A stretch of 64,000 nucleotides of DNA from an uncultured Oceanospirillales bacterium. GTDB lineage: Bacteria; Pseudomonadota; Gammaproteobacteria; Xanthomonadales; SZUA-36. Every line of letters begins with the position of its first letter. Positions within the stretch are counted from its first letter, which is position 1. The DNA lies in the NCBI GenBank assembly GCA_913055655.1, contig CAJXKA010000001.1:744842-808841 (forward strand), written 5' to 3'. The notes under the pieces were generated by a model, which saw nothing but the letters and a program-made list of their open reading frames with translations, did no database searches and was not told where the DNA came from. The position numbers and the translations under genes were made by a program. Of the stretch, positions 46,547-55,357 are shown one piece after another.

Positions 46547-47716
46547 ATGCCGGATTCCCAACCCAGGGCCATCATTCATGTCGACATGGACGCGTTCTAT
46601 GCGTCCGTGGAGCAACTCGACCACCCCGAGTACCGCGATCGCGCGTTGATTGTCGGGGGGCTGGGCCCGCGTGGCGTGGTTTCTGCGGCCAGCTACCCGG
46701 CGCGGGCGCTCGGCGTGCATTCGGCGATGCCCACGGGGCAGGCGCGGCGCCTGGCGCCCGGTGCGGTGTTCCTGAAGCCGCGCATGGCCCGCTACCGGGA
46801 GGTTTCGCAGCAGGTGTTCGGTATCTTCAAACGCTACACGCCGCTGGTCGAAGGCCTGTCGCTGGACGAGGCCTTCCTCGACGTCGGTGGCAGCCTGCGG
46901 CTGTTTGGCAGCCGCGAAGCCATCGGCGCGCGAATCCGTGACGATATCCTGGCGGAAACGGGGCTGGCGGCCAGCGTCGGCATGGCGCACAACAAGTTCC
47001 TGGCGAAACTGGCCTCCGACGCCGAAAAGCCGTCGGGCTTCGTCTCGGTGCCGCCGGACGGCGTGCAGCGCTTCCTGGACCCGATGCCGATCCGGCGGTT
47101 GTGGGGAATCGGCAAGCGCACCGAGCCGCGACTGCGCAGGCTCGGTGTCCTCACCATCGGCCAGCTGCGGCGTGCCGACCCGGCCGCCCTGCGCGATGTG
47201 CTGGGCAACCGGACGGCGCATTTCCTGGCACTGGCCCGTGGCGAAGACGACCGCGAGGTCACCCCCGTACGGCCCGACAAATCCATCAGCCACGAGATCA
47301 CCTTCGACCGGGACCTGGTCGATACCCGGGCCATGCGGGCCGAATTGCTGGTGCTGTCGGAAGCGGTCATGCGCCGCGTGCGCAAACAGCACCTGGCGGC
47401 GAAAACCATCCACCTTAAAGTGCGCGATGCGCGATTCCGGACAGCGACACGAAGCCTGACACTGCGGGCGCCGACCAGCCAGACGCGCGGCCTGTTCCAG
47501 GTGGCCGCCGGGCTGCTGGAGCGCTGGCTGGCGGAACACCGCAACACGCCGGTCAGGCTGCTGGGGGTGGGCGTTTCCGGGTTCAGCGAGGCCATTGAGC
47601 CGGCCACCGGCGCACCGGGGCTCGATGCGGCGGTGGACGCCATCACCGGCCGTTTCGGCGACGCCAGCCTGGTGCGGGGGCTCAGCCTGGAACGGCGTCC
47701 CCGGAACCGCCGCTGA
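46547..47716 (+). CDS. dinB: DNA polymerase IV
   Basis: Active Y-family translesion polymerase. ATG 46547 (MPDSQPRAIIHVDMDAFYAS) gives 389 residues; the frame runs far upstream but across the aminotransferase. Catalytic Asp13, Asp107 and Glu108 (SLDEAFLDVGG) are intact, and helix-hairpin-helix and little-finger regions follow. Unlike ImuB it keeps all metal ligands. It lacks a visible LexA box, so SOS control is not supported. Its 3' end overlaps the convergent fadD by 35 bases. Confidence 0.96.
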   Translation: MPDSQPRAIIHVDMDAFYASVEQLDHPEYRDRALIVGGLGPRGVVSAASYPARALGVHSAMPTGQARRLAPGAVFLKPRMARYREVSQQVFGIFKRYTPLVEGLSLDEAFLDVGGSLRLFGSREAIGARIRDDILAETGLAASVGMAHNKFLAKLASDAEKPSGFVSVPPDGVQRFLDPMPIRRLWGIGKRTEPRLRRLGVLTIGQLRRADPAALRDVLGNRTAHFLALARGEDDREVTPVRPDKSISHEITFDRDLVDTRAMRAELLVLSEAVMRRVRKQHLAAKTIHLKVRDARFRTATRSLTLRAPTSQTRGLFQVAAGLLERWLAEHRNTPVRLLGVGVSGFSEAIEPATGAPGLDAAVDAITGRFGDASLVRGLSLERRPRNRR

Positions 47717-49382
47717 CGCCTGCCTCGCGGGCGCGCAGGTCCTTGCGCAGGATTTTGCCGACATTGGATTTCGGCAGTTCGTCAAAAAACTCGATCGCCT
47801 TGGGGCGCTTGTAACCAGTCAGGTTCTCGCGGCAATAGGCTTCCAGTTCGGCCTTGGTCAGCGAGGGGTCCTTTTTGACCACGCAGAGTTTGACCACCTC
47901 GCCGGAATGTTCGTCTTCGATGCCGATGGCCGCGACTTCCAGCACCTTCGGGTGCTCGGCGACCACATCCTCGATCTCGTTCGGGTAAACGTTGAAACCG
48001 GACACCAGGATCATGTCCTTCTTGCGGTCGACGATGCGGAAAAAGCCCTCCGGCGTCATTTCGGCCATGTCGCCGGTCCGCAGCCAGCCATCCTCGTCCA
48101 GGACCTCGGCGGTTTCCTTCGGCCGCTCCCAGTAGCCCTTCATGACCTGGGGGCCACGCACGCACAGTTCACCGACCTCGCCGGGCGGCAGCCACTGGCC
48201 GTCCTCGCCGCGGATTGCGCAATCGGTGGACGGAATCGGCAGGCCGATGCAGCCGTTGTAGTCCTCCAGGTCCATCGGGTTGATACAGGCCGCGGGCGAG
48301 GTCTCGGTGAGCCCGTAGGCCTCGACCAGCGTGGTGCCGGTGACGCGCTTCCAGCGTTCGGCCACGGCGCGCTGGACCGCCATGCCGCCCCCCAGGGTCA
48401 TTTTCAAGCCGCTGAAGTCGATCTTGTCGAAACCCGGGGTGTGAAGCAGGCCGTTGAACAGGGTGTTGACGCCGGTGATGGCGGTAAACCGGTTGTTGCG
48501 CAGTTCCTTGACGAAGCCCGGCATGTTGCGCGGGTTGGTGATCAGCAGGTTCTTGCCGCCCAGGGCCATGAACACCAGGCAGTTCGCCGTCAGCGCGAAG
48601 ATATGATAAAGCGGCAACGCGGTGACGATGACCTCGCTGCCGGCGTCCAGGTTGCCCAGCCAGGCCTTGGCCTGCAACATGTTGGCGACCATGTTGCGAT
48701 GCGTCAGCATGGCGCCCTTGGCGACGCCGGTGGTCCCGCCGGTGTACTGCAGGAAGGCCAGGTCATCCGGCCCCAGGCCAGGTTTCTCAAAGGGCAGGTC
48801 ACGACCGCCGGCAACCACCTCGGTGAACCGCTCCGCTCCCGGGATGTGGACGGTGGGCACCACGCGGCGTACGTACTTCAGCATGAAATTGATGATGGCG
48901 CCTTTCGGAAAATCGACCATGTCGCCGATCGCCGTGGTGAACACGAACTCCAGCGGTACGTCATCGATCACCCGTTCGACGACGTTGGCGTAGTTGTCGA
49001 CCACGACGATGGCGCGGGCGCCGGAGTCGCTGAGCTGGTGGCGCAGTTCGCGCGCCGTGTATAGCGGGTTGACGTTGACCACCACGGCGCCGGCCCGCAG
49101 CACGCCGAAAAGCGCGACCGGGTACTGCAGCAGGTTCGGCATCATCAGGGCCACGCGATCGCCGGCAACGATGCCGCGTTTCTGCAGCGCCGCGGCGAAA
49201 TCCCGGCTCTGTCGCTCCAGCGTGGCGAAGTCCATCGCGGTGCCGAAATTCTCGAACGCGGGGCGGTCAGCGTACTTCGAACAGGCGCGGTTGAGCAGGT
49301 CGACCACCGAGCGATAGGTGGACAGGTCGATCTCGGCGGGAACGCCCTCGGCGTAGTGTTCGAGCCAGGGTCTTTCGATCAT
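47682..49382 (-). CDS. fadD: Long-chain fatty acid--CoA ligase
   Basis: Activates fatty acids for beta-oxidation or lipid recycling. From ATG 49382 (MIERPWLEHYAEGVPAEID, preceded by GGAGAA) 566 residues. The AMP-binding P-loop YTGGTTGVAKGAM, YGLTETSPA, DGWLRTGDMAEM and the C-terminal lysine loop YKRPKAIEFFDELPKS are present. N-terminus and length match FadD of gammaproteobacteria. Works with fadE and the fadI/fadJ-like genes. Confidence 0.94.
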   Translation of the reverse strand: MIERPWLEHYAEGVPAEIDLSTYRSVVDLLNRACSKYADRPAFENFGTAMDFATLERQSRDFAAALQKRGIVAGDRVALMMPNLLQYPVALFGVLRAGAVVVNVNPLYTARELRHQLSDSGARAIVVVDNYANVVERVIDDVPLEFVFTTAIGDMVDFPKGAIINFMLKYVRRVVPTVHIPGAERFTEVVAGGRDLPFEKPGLGPDDLAFLQYTGGTTGVAKGAMLTHRNMVANMLQAKAWLGNLDAGSEVIVTALPLYHIFALTANCLVFMALGGKNLLITNPRNMPGFVKELRNNRFTAITGVNTLFNGLLHTPGFDKIDFSGLKMTLGGGMAVQRAVAERWKRVTGTTLVEAYGLTETSPAACINPMDLEDYNGCIGLPIPSTDCAIRGEDGQWLPPGEVGELCVRGPQVMKGYWERPKETAEVLDEDGWLRTGDMAEMTPEGFFRIVDRKKDMILVSGFNVYPNEIEDVVAEHPKVLEVAAIGIEDEHSGEVVKLCVVKKDPSLTKAELEAYCRENLTGYKRPKAIEFFDELPKSNVGKILRKDLRAREAGVSGGSGDAVPG

Positions 49383-49576
49383 GGGTGAGTTCTCCGGTTG
49401 GGGCGCGGGGAGCCACGACACGCCCTTCTTGCATTCATTCCATCACAGCCCGTTGGGTGCAGACAAGCGCGTGACAACCGCGCGCGGTTTGCCCGGCCGC
49501 GGGACACTGTTTATCATCCAGTCAACGCTCCTGGAAAAAGGCAGCATGTTCCTCCCGCACACTGGTTCCAATCCCC

Positions 49577-51493
49577 ATGGGTGAACTGAACGTCAGCTCA
49601 ACGTCCGATGAGGCTGTCCGCCAGTCGTTCATGAAGTCGCTGCTGGACGAGGTCCAGGCGCTGGAGCGCATGCTCGAGCGTGGCATGATCGAGACGGGTC
49701 AACGCCGGATTGGCGCCGAACAGGAAATGTTCATCGTTAACAGCGCCTGGAAACCGGCCCTGGCGGCGCTGGATGTACTCGAGGAAATTGACGACCCCCG
49801 TTTCACGCACGAACTGGGCCTGTTCAACCTGGAAGCGAACCTGGGCGTGCAGGACATGGACCGGCACTGCCTGCGGCGCATGGAACAGGAAGCCCAGGAA
49901 GTCTATGGCATCGCCCGGGATGCCGCGCACAAGGTGCGCTGCGAGATCGCGCTGGCGGGCATCCTGCCCACGCTGGGACGTGATCACCTGGGCCTGGACG
50001 CGATGGTGCCCACGGCCCGCTACCACGCCCTGAACGACGCCCTGCGCAAGCTCCGCGGCCGCGATTTCGAATTTACCATCAACGGCATCGACCAGCTCAC
50101 CGTGCGGCATGACAACGTCATGCTGGAAGCCTGCAACACCAGTTTCCAGGTGCACCTGCAGGTGGCGCCGGACGAATTCGCACGCCTGTACAACATCGCC
50201 CAGGTGGTCACCGCGCCACTGATGGCCGCGGCGGTGAATTCGCCCATCCTGCTGGGGCACCGCCTGTGGCACGAGAGCCGTATCGCGGTGTTCGAGCATT
50301 CCGTCGACGCCCGCTCCGAAGCCCACCGCACCCGGGGTTTGAAGCCCAGAGTGCACTTCGGCGATCACTGGGTGGACGAGTCGGTGGTGGAGATTTTCAA
50401 GGAGGACATCGCGCGATTCCGCGTGATCCTGACCACCGATACCGAGGACGACCCCCTGGGCATGGTCGAGGCGGGTGAGCCGCCACGGCTGAATGCCTTG
50501 CGACTGCACAACGGCACGGTCTACCGCTGGAACCGGCCCTGCTACGGGGTGCACAACGGCGTGGCCCACCTGCGCATCGAAAATCGCGTCATCCCGTCAG
50601 GCCCCACGGTGCTGGACGAGATCGCGAATGCGGCTTTCTTCTTCGGCATGATGGCGGGCTTCGCGATGGGTGACGAAGACGTCCGCGACCGCTTCGAATT
50701 CAGTGACGTGAAGGCCAATTTCCTCGCCGCGGCCCGCGACGGCCTGCGCGCGCAGCTGCACTGGTACGACGACCAGTACCTGACGGCAAAGGAACTGATC
50801 CTCGACCAGTTGCTGCCGCTGGCGCGTACCGGCCTGCATGCCGTTGGGATCGACGGCGACGACATCGCCCGCTACCTGGGCGTGATCCAGGACCGTGTCG
50901 AGCAGCGCCGCACGGGCGCGCGCTGGATGCTGGAGTCCGTGGCCGGCATGCAGGGGCAGGGCACGCCCGACCAGCGCATGCGCTGCCTGGTCTCGAGCAT
51001 GGTCACGCAACAGTCCGCCGGTGAGCCGGTCAGTCACTGGAAACTGGCCACCTTCTGCGAAAAGCTCGACTGGCGCGACAGCTACCGCTATGTGCGCCAG
51101 TTCATGGCCACGGACCTGTTCACCGTGCGCCAGGACGACATCGTCGATTTCGCCGCCACGCTGATGGACTGGCGCCACGTGCGCCACGTGCCCGTCGAGG
51201 GCGACGACGGCGAACTGGTGGGCCTGGTGTCACACCGCGCGCTGCTGCGGCTGGTCGCCACCGGCAAACTGAATGCCGGCGGCAAGGTCACCGTCGACGA
51301 GATCATGACCCCGGACCCCGTCACGGTACGGCCCGACACCCACACGGTCGAGGCCATCCGCCTGATGCGCGAACACAAGCTGGCCTGCCTGCCCGTCGTC
51401 GAAGACGGCAAACTGGTCGGTCTGGTCACCGAGCACGACCTGATCGTGGTGTCCTCGCACCTGCTGGAAAGCTACCTGGCCGAAGAGGAATGA
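49577..51493 (+). CDS. Glutamate-cysteine-ligase-like (GCS2) protein fused to two CBS domains
   Basis: A 638-residue fusion. The N-terminal two-thirds resembles the GCS2/carboxylate-amine ligase family: RIGAEQEMFIVN (44-55, the usual metal-binding Glu-x-Glu) and HELGLFNLEANLG, then HLRIENRVIPSGPTVLDEIAN. The C-terminus carries a CBS pair, about 509-570 (DLFTVRQDDIVDFAATLM) and 572-631 (VDEIMTPDPVTVRPDTHTV). CBS pairs usually bind adenine nucleotides, so the ligase may be nucleotide-regulated. Substrate unknown. The next gene, a small lipoprotein, starts on its stop (ATGA). Confidence 0.82.
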   Translation: MGELNVSSTSDEAVRQSFMKSLLDEVQALERMLERGMIETGQRRIGAEQEMFIVNSAWKPALAALDVLEEIDDPRFTHELGLFNLEANLGVQDMDRHCLRRMEQEAQEVYGIARDAAHKVRCEIALAGILPTLGRDHLGLDAMVPTARYHALNDALRKLRGRDFEFTINGIDQLTVRHDNVMLEACNTSFQVHLQVAPDEFARLYNIAQVVTAPLMAAAVNSPILLGHRLWHESRIAVFEHSVDARSEAHRTRGLKPRVHFGDHWVDESVVEIFKEDIARFRVILTTDTEDDPLGMVEAGEPPRLNALRLHNGTVYRWNRPCYGVHNGVAHLRIENRVIPSGPTVLDEIANAAFFFGMMAGFAMGDEDVRDRFEFSDVKANFLAAARDGLRAQLHWYDDQYLTAKELILDQLLPLARTGLHAVGIDGDDIARYLGVIQDRVEQRRTGARWMLESVAGMQGQGTPDQRMRCLVSSMVTQQSAGEPVSHWKLATFCEKLDWRDSYRYVRQFMATDLFTVRQDDIVDFAATLMDWRHVRHVPVEGDDGELVGLVSHRALLRLVATGKLNAGGKVTVDEIMTPDPVTVRPDTHTVEAIRLMREHKLACLPVVEDGKLVGLVTEHDLIVVSSHLLESYLAEEE

Positions 51494-51939
51494 TGGCCGC
51501 GTTCCTTCACGCCGCGCGTGTCGCCGCGATTGCGGCATTGATGCTGCTGGCCGCCTGCGGCGGCGACAGTGTCGAGGACCAGGTGCGCGAAACCATCTCC
51601 GCGATGGAATCCGCGGCCGAAGAGGGCCAGCTGATCGGTTTCATGTCCCATGTCGCCGATGATTTCGAAGGGCGCGATGGACAGATGCAGCGCGAGGACT
51701 TTCTCCGCTTCATGACGCTGCAGATCAACCGGCACAGCCGGGTTGGCGCCCAGGTCTTTCCCATCACCGTCACCAACGATGGTGGCAATTTCGCCACCGC
51801 GACATTCAAGGTGCTGGTCACCGGCGGCCGCGGCCTGCTGCCGGAAGACGGCCAGGTCTATGACGTTGAGACCACCTGGATCCGTGATGGCGGCGACTGG
51901 CTGCTGTGGCGTGCGGACTGGCAGCCGATCGGCCGTTAA
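51490..51939 (+). CDS. Small lipoprotein, NTF2-like fold suspected
   Basis: 149 residues; a signal peptide with lipobox LLAACGG (Cys21 or nearby) anchors the protein in the envelope. The mature part (VEDQVRETISAMESAAEEGQ ... WIRDGGDWLLWRADW) has the pattern of SnoaL/NTF2-like domains: an N-terminal helix, then a curved sheet ending in WxxxxW. It overlaps the GCS2-CBS gene and is presumably cotranscribed; a shared function is inferred only. Confidence 0.75.
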   Translation: MMAAFLHAARVAAIAALMLLAACGGDSVEDQVRETISAMESAAEEGQLIGFMSHVADDFEGRDGQMQREDFLRFMTLQINRHSRVGAQVFPITVTNDGGNFATATFKVLVTGGRGLLPEDGQVYDVETTWIRDGGDWLLWRADWQPIGR

Positions 51940-51957
51940 CTGCAGCCACAAACTCCG

Positions 51958-52446
51958 TCAGCAATCCTCGTTCAGAATCCGGCTCCAGCAGAAAGATGCA
52001 TCGTCCACGACGAGTTGCATTGCGCCGAACTGGAGCACCCATTGCTCGGTTGACACAGCGTCCTCACCGGCTTCGCCGTTCCATGTGTAATCCTGGATCA
52101 TCACCAGGGTCAGGTTCCAGGTCTTATTGCCCTGGGTAATTTCCAGGCTGTCCATGTGCTGGCCTGTCACCAGGTACTCGAACAGCTGGGTGGTCGAGGT
52201 ATCGGGGTACTTGGTGATGGTGAGTTCCTTGAAAGTGGCCTTTCCCGCACCACCACCGCCACTGACGCTGCCGATATTGATGTTGGTCTCGGCACCGATT
52301 TCGATCGACAACAGGGAAAGGTCGGCGGGTAAGGCAGGTGATGACGCGACGATGGCGACCGGTTGTTCCTTTTTCGCCATGGCGGTGCTGGAAAACATGG
52401 CCAGCGAAAAGGCGACTGTGACGCTGAAAAGGCGATTGTGTTTCAT
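51958..52446 (-). CDS. Exported Hcp-like protein
   Basis: 162 residues with a Sec signal peptide (about 1-24, ending AMA). The mature part resembles the Hcp tube family of type VI secretion: SGGGGAGKATFKELTITKY (62-80) corresponds to the Hcp G-x-AGK-x-x-F-x-x-F segment, QLFEYLVTGQHMDSLEI to the LF-x-A-x-x-TG-x-H helix-strand unit, and the end is a strand rich in VDD. Hcp itself has no signal peptide and no other type VI gene is in the window, so this is an orphan periplasmic or surface relative. Two C-terminal cysteines could form a disulfide. Divergent from the CadC-like regulator. Confidence 0.65.
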   Translation of the reverse strand: MKHNRLFSVTVAFSLAMFSSTAMAKKEQPVAIVASSPALPADLSLLSIEIGAETNINIGSVSGGGGAGKATFKELTITKYPDTSTTQLFEYLVTGQHMDSLEITQGNKTWNLTLVMIQDYTWNGEAGEDAVSTEQWVLQFGAMQLVVDDASFCWSRILNEDC

Positions 52447-52448
52447 AC

Positions 52449-52470
52449 GATTTAAATCCTTTTAAAAAGG
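52449..52470. promoter_or_regulatory. AT-rich palindromes at the Hcp-like gene start
   Basis: GATTTAAATC (52449-52458) is a perfect 10-base palindrome and CCTTTTAAAAAGG (52458-52470) an almost perfect one. On the minus strand they include AAAAGGA, a plausible ribosome-binding site for the Hcp-like gene, so their symmetry may be partly incidental. Confidence 0.4.
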
Positions 52471-52495
52471 CCTGGAAGCGGCGTGTTAATCGTTG

Positions 52496-52513
52496 TCTGG
52501 GCGTATGCCCAGA
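52496..52513. promoter_or_regulatory. Inverted repeat between Hcp-like gene and CadC-like regulator
   Basis: TCTGGGC (52496-52502) and GCCCAGA (52507-52513) form a 7-bp perfect inverted repeat around GTAT. Flanking TTAATC (52486-52491) and GATTAA (52512-52517) extend the symmetry with a four-base bulge. The location in a 214-base divergent region suggests an operator or an RNA hairpin. A TATACT -10-like hexamer toward the regulator lies at 52613-52618. Confidence 0.4.
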
Positions 52514-52660
52514 TTAAAGTATAGGCGGCTTTCGGGGTTTGTCATGCCTGGTTTTAAGGTCACGTTTAGGCTCCCTGTGCGCCTGCTTCCGGTGGCTCGC
52601 GTAAACTGGATATATACTGCTCTTCACGCAACCATTGGACCCTGTTGGCGGCATAAAAAA

Positions 52661-54625
52661 ATGAGCGATCCCAAGCGGTTGCAAGTGGGCGACTGGCTGG
52701 TTGAACCCGATCTCGACCGAATCACCGGGCCGTCCGGCTCAGTCATGCTGATGCCCAAGGCCATGGCCGTGCTGGTCTACCTGGCCGAACGGCCGGGTGA
52801 AGTCGTGAGCGCCGAGGCGTTGATCGAGGCGATCTGGCACGGCCGGCCCATGGGCGACAATCCCGTCTACAAGTGCATCAGCGAACTGCGAACGGCACTG
52901 GGCGATGATCGAAAAACGCCGGCTTACATCGCGACCGTGCCGACCAAGGGTTACCGCCTCGTCGCCAGTGTCCATGAACCCGGCGTCGAAGCGCAGCTTG
53001 GGGCCGCGGTCGTACCGGTAGCGGAACCCGGAGAAACAGAAAAGTCTTCCATGCGTTTGATGGGTTGGTTGGTGTCGTTGACAGCCGCCGTTGTCCTGGC
53101 CGTCGTGCTGCTGGCCGGTCGTGAAGGAAGCGAACCTGGTACCAGCGAGCCGGCAATGACCCCGAAAGGCGAGCAACCCTCCATTGCAGTACTGCCGTTC
53201 GCCAATATTTCGGCTGATGAGCAACAGGATTACTTCGCTGACGGATTGACCGAAGAGCTGATTACGCAACTGGCGCTGGTCCAGGGCCTGCGGGTCATCG
53301 GCCGGACATCTTCCTTCGCTTTCAAGGGCAGGAACGAAGATCTCCGTACCATCGGAGACGTGCTCGGCGTCAATCATGTGCTCGAAGGCAGCGTCCGCAG
53401 ATCAGGCGACCGGGTCCGGGTGACGGCGCAGTTGATCGATCCCGAGGACGGCTCCCACCTCTGGACGCAATCGTATGACCGTGGCCTGGCCGACGTGGTC
53501 ACCCTGCAGGAAGAAATTGCCAAGACCGTTGCCATGGCGCTACGGCTGTCGATTACCGCGCGTATCGTGCACAGAGGTGGGACGAGCGATTTTGCGGCGT
53601 ATGACGCGTACCTGGCCGGGCTCGCCGCGGCAGGCCGGGGCGGCGCCGACAACGTATTGTCCAGTATTGATGCGTTCGAAAAAGCGGTCAGTCTGGATCC
53701 CGGCTTTGTCGCCGCCTGGGAGACCCTGGCCGGTGCCCTTCAGCAGGCGATGATCGATGTTCCGCGTCAACGTGCCCAGTGGCAGGCGCGCCTGGGTGAA
53801 GTTGCACAGCACATTCATACCCTGTCCCCGGACCGGCCGTTGCTGACGCACCTGGCCGCGCAGCAGGCCGCGCAACGGGGTGATCTGCTTGAGGCCGAAC
53901 GCCTGTACAGGGCGATCCAGTCATCCCCATCGACACCGTTGCCGCTGGCCGGTTCTTACGGCACGTTTTTGCTCAACGTGGGGCGGCCGCGTGACGCTCT
54001 TGTGCAATTTAATCGCGAACTGCATGCCGAACCCCTGGAACTCGATGCTTCCCTGTGGGTGCAGATCGCGCTTGAGCTTGCCGGGGAGTTTGAGCTCGCC
54101 GACCAGGAGTATCGCCGCGCGCTTGATTTTAGCGAAGACACCCGGGCAGTGCGCACCATGGCCCTGATTCGCGCCATGGGTCAACGTGATGTGGAGGCCA
54201 TCCGCCATGAGTCGACGCAGCAGATTGCCGTTGGCCCCCAGACACGGGCACTCAATGAATCAATGCTCCGCCACCTTGAGCAGCCCGGGCCTGCGCTGGC
54301 CGATCTGCGGCGACGACTCGATGACCCGGGCAACGCAAATAACGGTATCGTGGTCATGAACCTGGCAGCCTGGGCCGGATATTTCGGCGACCCGGAACTG
54401 GCCCTGGCGGCAACCCGCCGGCTGCCGTTGCTGGCAGGTAGCGCCTTCAACTGGACGGCCTGGCGACCCGTGCTGAGCGAGATGCGGCAACTCCCGGGTT
54501 TCAGGGACATGGTCCGCGACTGGGGCCTGGTCGACTACTGGCGGGCGACGGGTGAATGGGGTGCTTTTTGCCGGCCGGTGGGCGAGACCGATTTCGAATG
54601 CGATACCGGGTCGGCCGGACAATAG
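52661..54625 (+). CDS. CadC/ToxR-type membrane regulator with TolB-like and TPR domains
   Basis: Bitopic transcription factor of 654 residues from ATG 52661 (MSDPKRLQVGDWLVEPD). A winged helix at about 5-103 (YKCISELRTALGDDRKTP, TVPTKGYRLVA) binds DNA, a single membrane segment lies at 133-152, and the periplasmic part starts with a TolB/FlgO-like domain (PSIAVLPFANIS, FADGLTEELITQL) followed by TPR-like repeats. This architecture is frequent in Xanthomonadales and marine gammaproteobacteria; target genes are unknown, the flanking Hcp-like gene and the 54683-57664 pair being obvious candidates. Confidence 0.87.
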   Translation: MSDPKRLQVGDWLVEPDLDRITGPSGSVMLMPKAMAVLVYLAERPGEVVSAEALIEAIWHGRPMGDNPVYKCISELRTALGDDRKTPAYIATVPTKGYRLVASVHEPGVEAQLGAAVVPVAEPGETEKSSMRLMGWLVSLTAAVVLAVVLLAGREGSEPGTSEPAMTPKGEQPSIAVLPFANISADEQQDYFADGLTEELITQLALVQGLRVIGRTSSFAFKGRNEDLRTIGDVLGVNHVLEGSVRRSGDRVRVTAQLIDPEDGSHLWTQSYDRGLADVVTLQEEIAKTVAMALRLSITARIVHRGGTSDFAAYDAYLAGLAAAGRGGADNVLSSIDAFEKAVSLDPGFVAAWETLAGALQQAMIDVPRQRAQWQARLGEVAQHIHTLSPDRPLLTHLAAQQAAQRGDLLEAERLYRAIQSSPSTPLPLAGSYGTFLLNVGRPRDALVQFNRELHAEPLELDASLWVQIALELAGEFELADQEYRRALDFSEDTRAVRTMALIRAMGQRDVEAIRHESTQQIAVGPQTRALNESMLRHLEQPGPALADLRRRLDDPGNANNGIVVMNLAAWAGYFGDPELALAATRRLPLLAGSAFNWTAWRPVLSEMRQLPGFRDMVRDWGLVDYWRATGEWGAFCRPVGETDFECDTGSAGQ

Positions 54626-54642
54626 GGCCATTGGAGCAATGC

Positions 54643-54670
54643 GCCGGGAGTGGCGTGTTCCACTCCCGGC
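54643..54670. terminator. Hairpin between convergent genes
   Basis: GCCGGGAGTGG (54643-54653) and CCACTCCCGGC (54660-54670) form a perfect 11-bp stem with loop CGTGTT; outer arms GGCCAT (54626-54631) and ATGGCC (54673-54678) continue the symmetry. Located between the regulator stop (54625) and the convergent gene stop (54683); probably a bidirectional terminator, although no T-run follows. Confidence 0.55.
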
Positions 54671-54682
54671 TCATGGCCAGGT

Positions 54683-55210
54683 TTACTCCAGGCGTGTAGC
54701 CGTGGCGTTGGCGCAAGCGGCGAATAGCAGCTCATCCGCCGGGTTCAGGAACTCCGCGGGCCCCTCGGAGTAGTAGCTCGACCCGTCATTTGAAATGAAC
54801 AGGTCATGGCGGATGATGGTCGATCCGATATGGACCCCGCTGGGGTTGAAGCGGTAAAACTTGAAGATGAATTCGTACTCGTTTTTACCGACGCGTTCCC
54901 AGTGACCGTAACCCGGTGTTCTCAGGGCCGGGTTCGTGGCATTGGTTTCATGCCGGGTGCCATCGGCGTTGAACAGTGCCAGCGCCTGGCTGCCGGTGGC
55001 GATGGGCGCTTCAGTTTGACAGTCAAAGATGTCAACCAGCACATTCCACGTGCCGACCAGCGGATCCGTCATGCCGGAGGCGCCCGGTGGCGATGCCTCG
55101 GCCTGGGCGCCGGCCTGAATGGCCATGAGTGTGCCAAGAGCTAACGCGACGGGCAGGCGCCGAATTTTACGGCCAGAACATTTCGGGCTGTCGTTCGATT
55201 GAGTATTCAT
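54683..55210 (-). CDS. Exported protein of unknown function
   Basis: 175 residues from ATG 55210 (MNTQSNDSPKCSGRK). A basic N-region and hydrophobic stretch (LPVALALGTLMAIQAGAQA) form a signal peptide; the mature domain starts with DPLVGTWNVLVDIFDCQTE and contains LALFNADGTRHETN and GHWERVGKNEYEFIFKFYRF, a beta-rich, lipocalin-like pattern (GTW at the start, alternating strands). I recognise the pattern but no function. It lies 147 bases downstream of the TonB receptor on the same strand and may share its transcript. Confidence 0.7.
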   Translation of the reverse strand: MNTQSNDSPKCSGRKIRRLPVALALGTLMAIQAGAQAEASPPGASGMTDPLVGTWNVLVDIFDCQTEAPIATGSQALALFNADGTRHETNATNPALRTPGYGHWERVGKNEYEFIFKFYRFNPSGVHIGSTIIRHDLFISNDGSSYYSEGPAEFLNPADELLFAACANATATRLE

Positions 55211-55357
55211 GTGTGCTTCTCCTCGTTGTGCCAGGCGACTGGGGCTCCGGCAACATGCCGGGCCCTTGCCTTGCACACAGGTTGCGCGCGCGGCCCGAGG
55301 GAGTCCTGCCGCATTTCTGGAGAATGTCTTGAGATTTTCTGGAATGGGGGTGTGCGA

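Noticed and set aside
51958..52446. Evidence for a local type VI secretion cluster
   Set aside because: No tss/VgrG/ClpV-like genes in the window; only the single signal-peptide-bearing Hcp-like protein.
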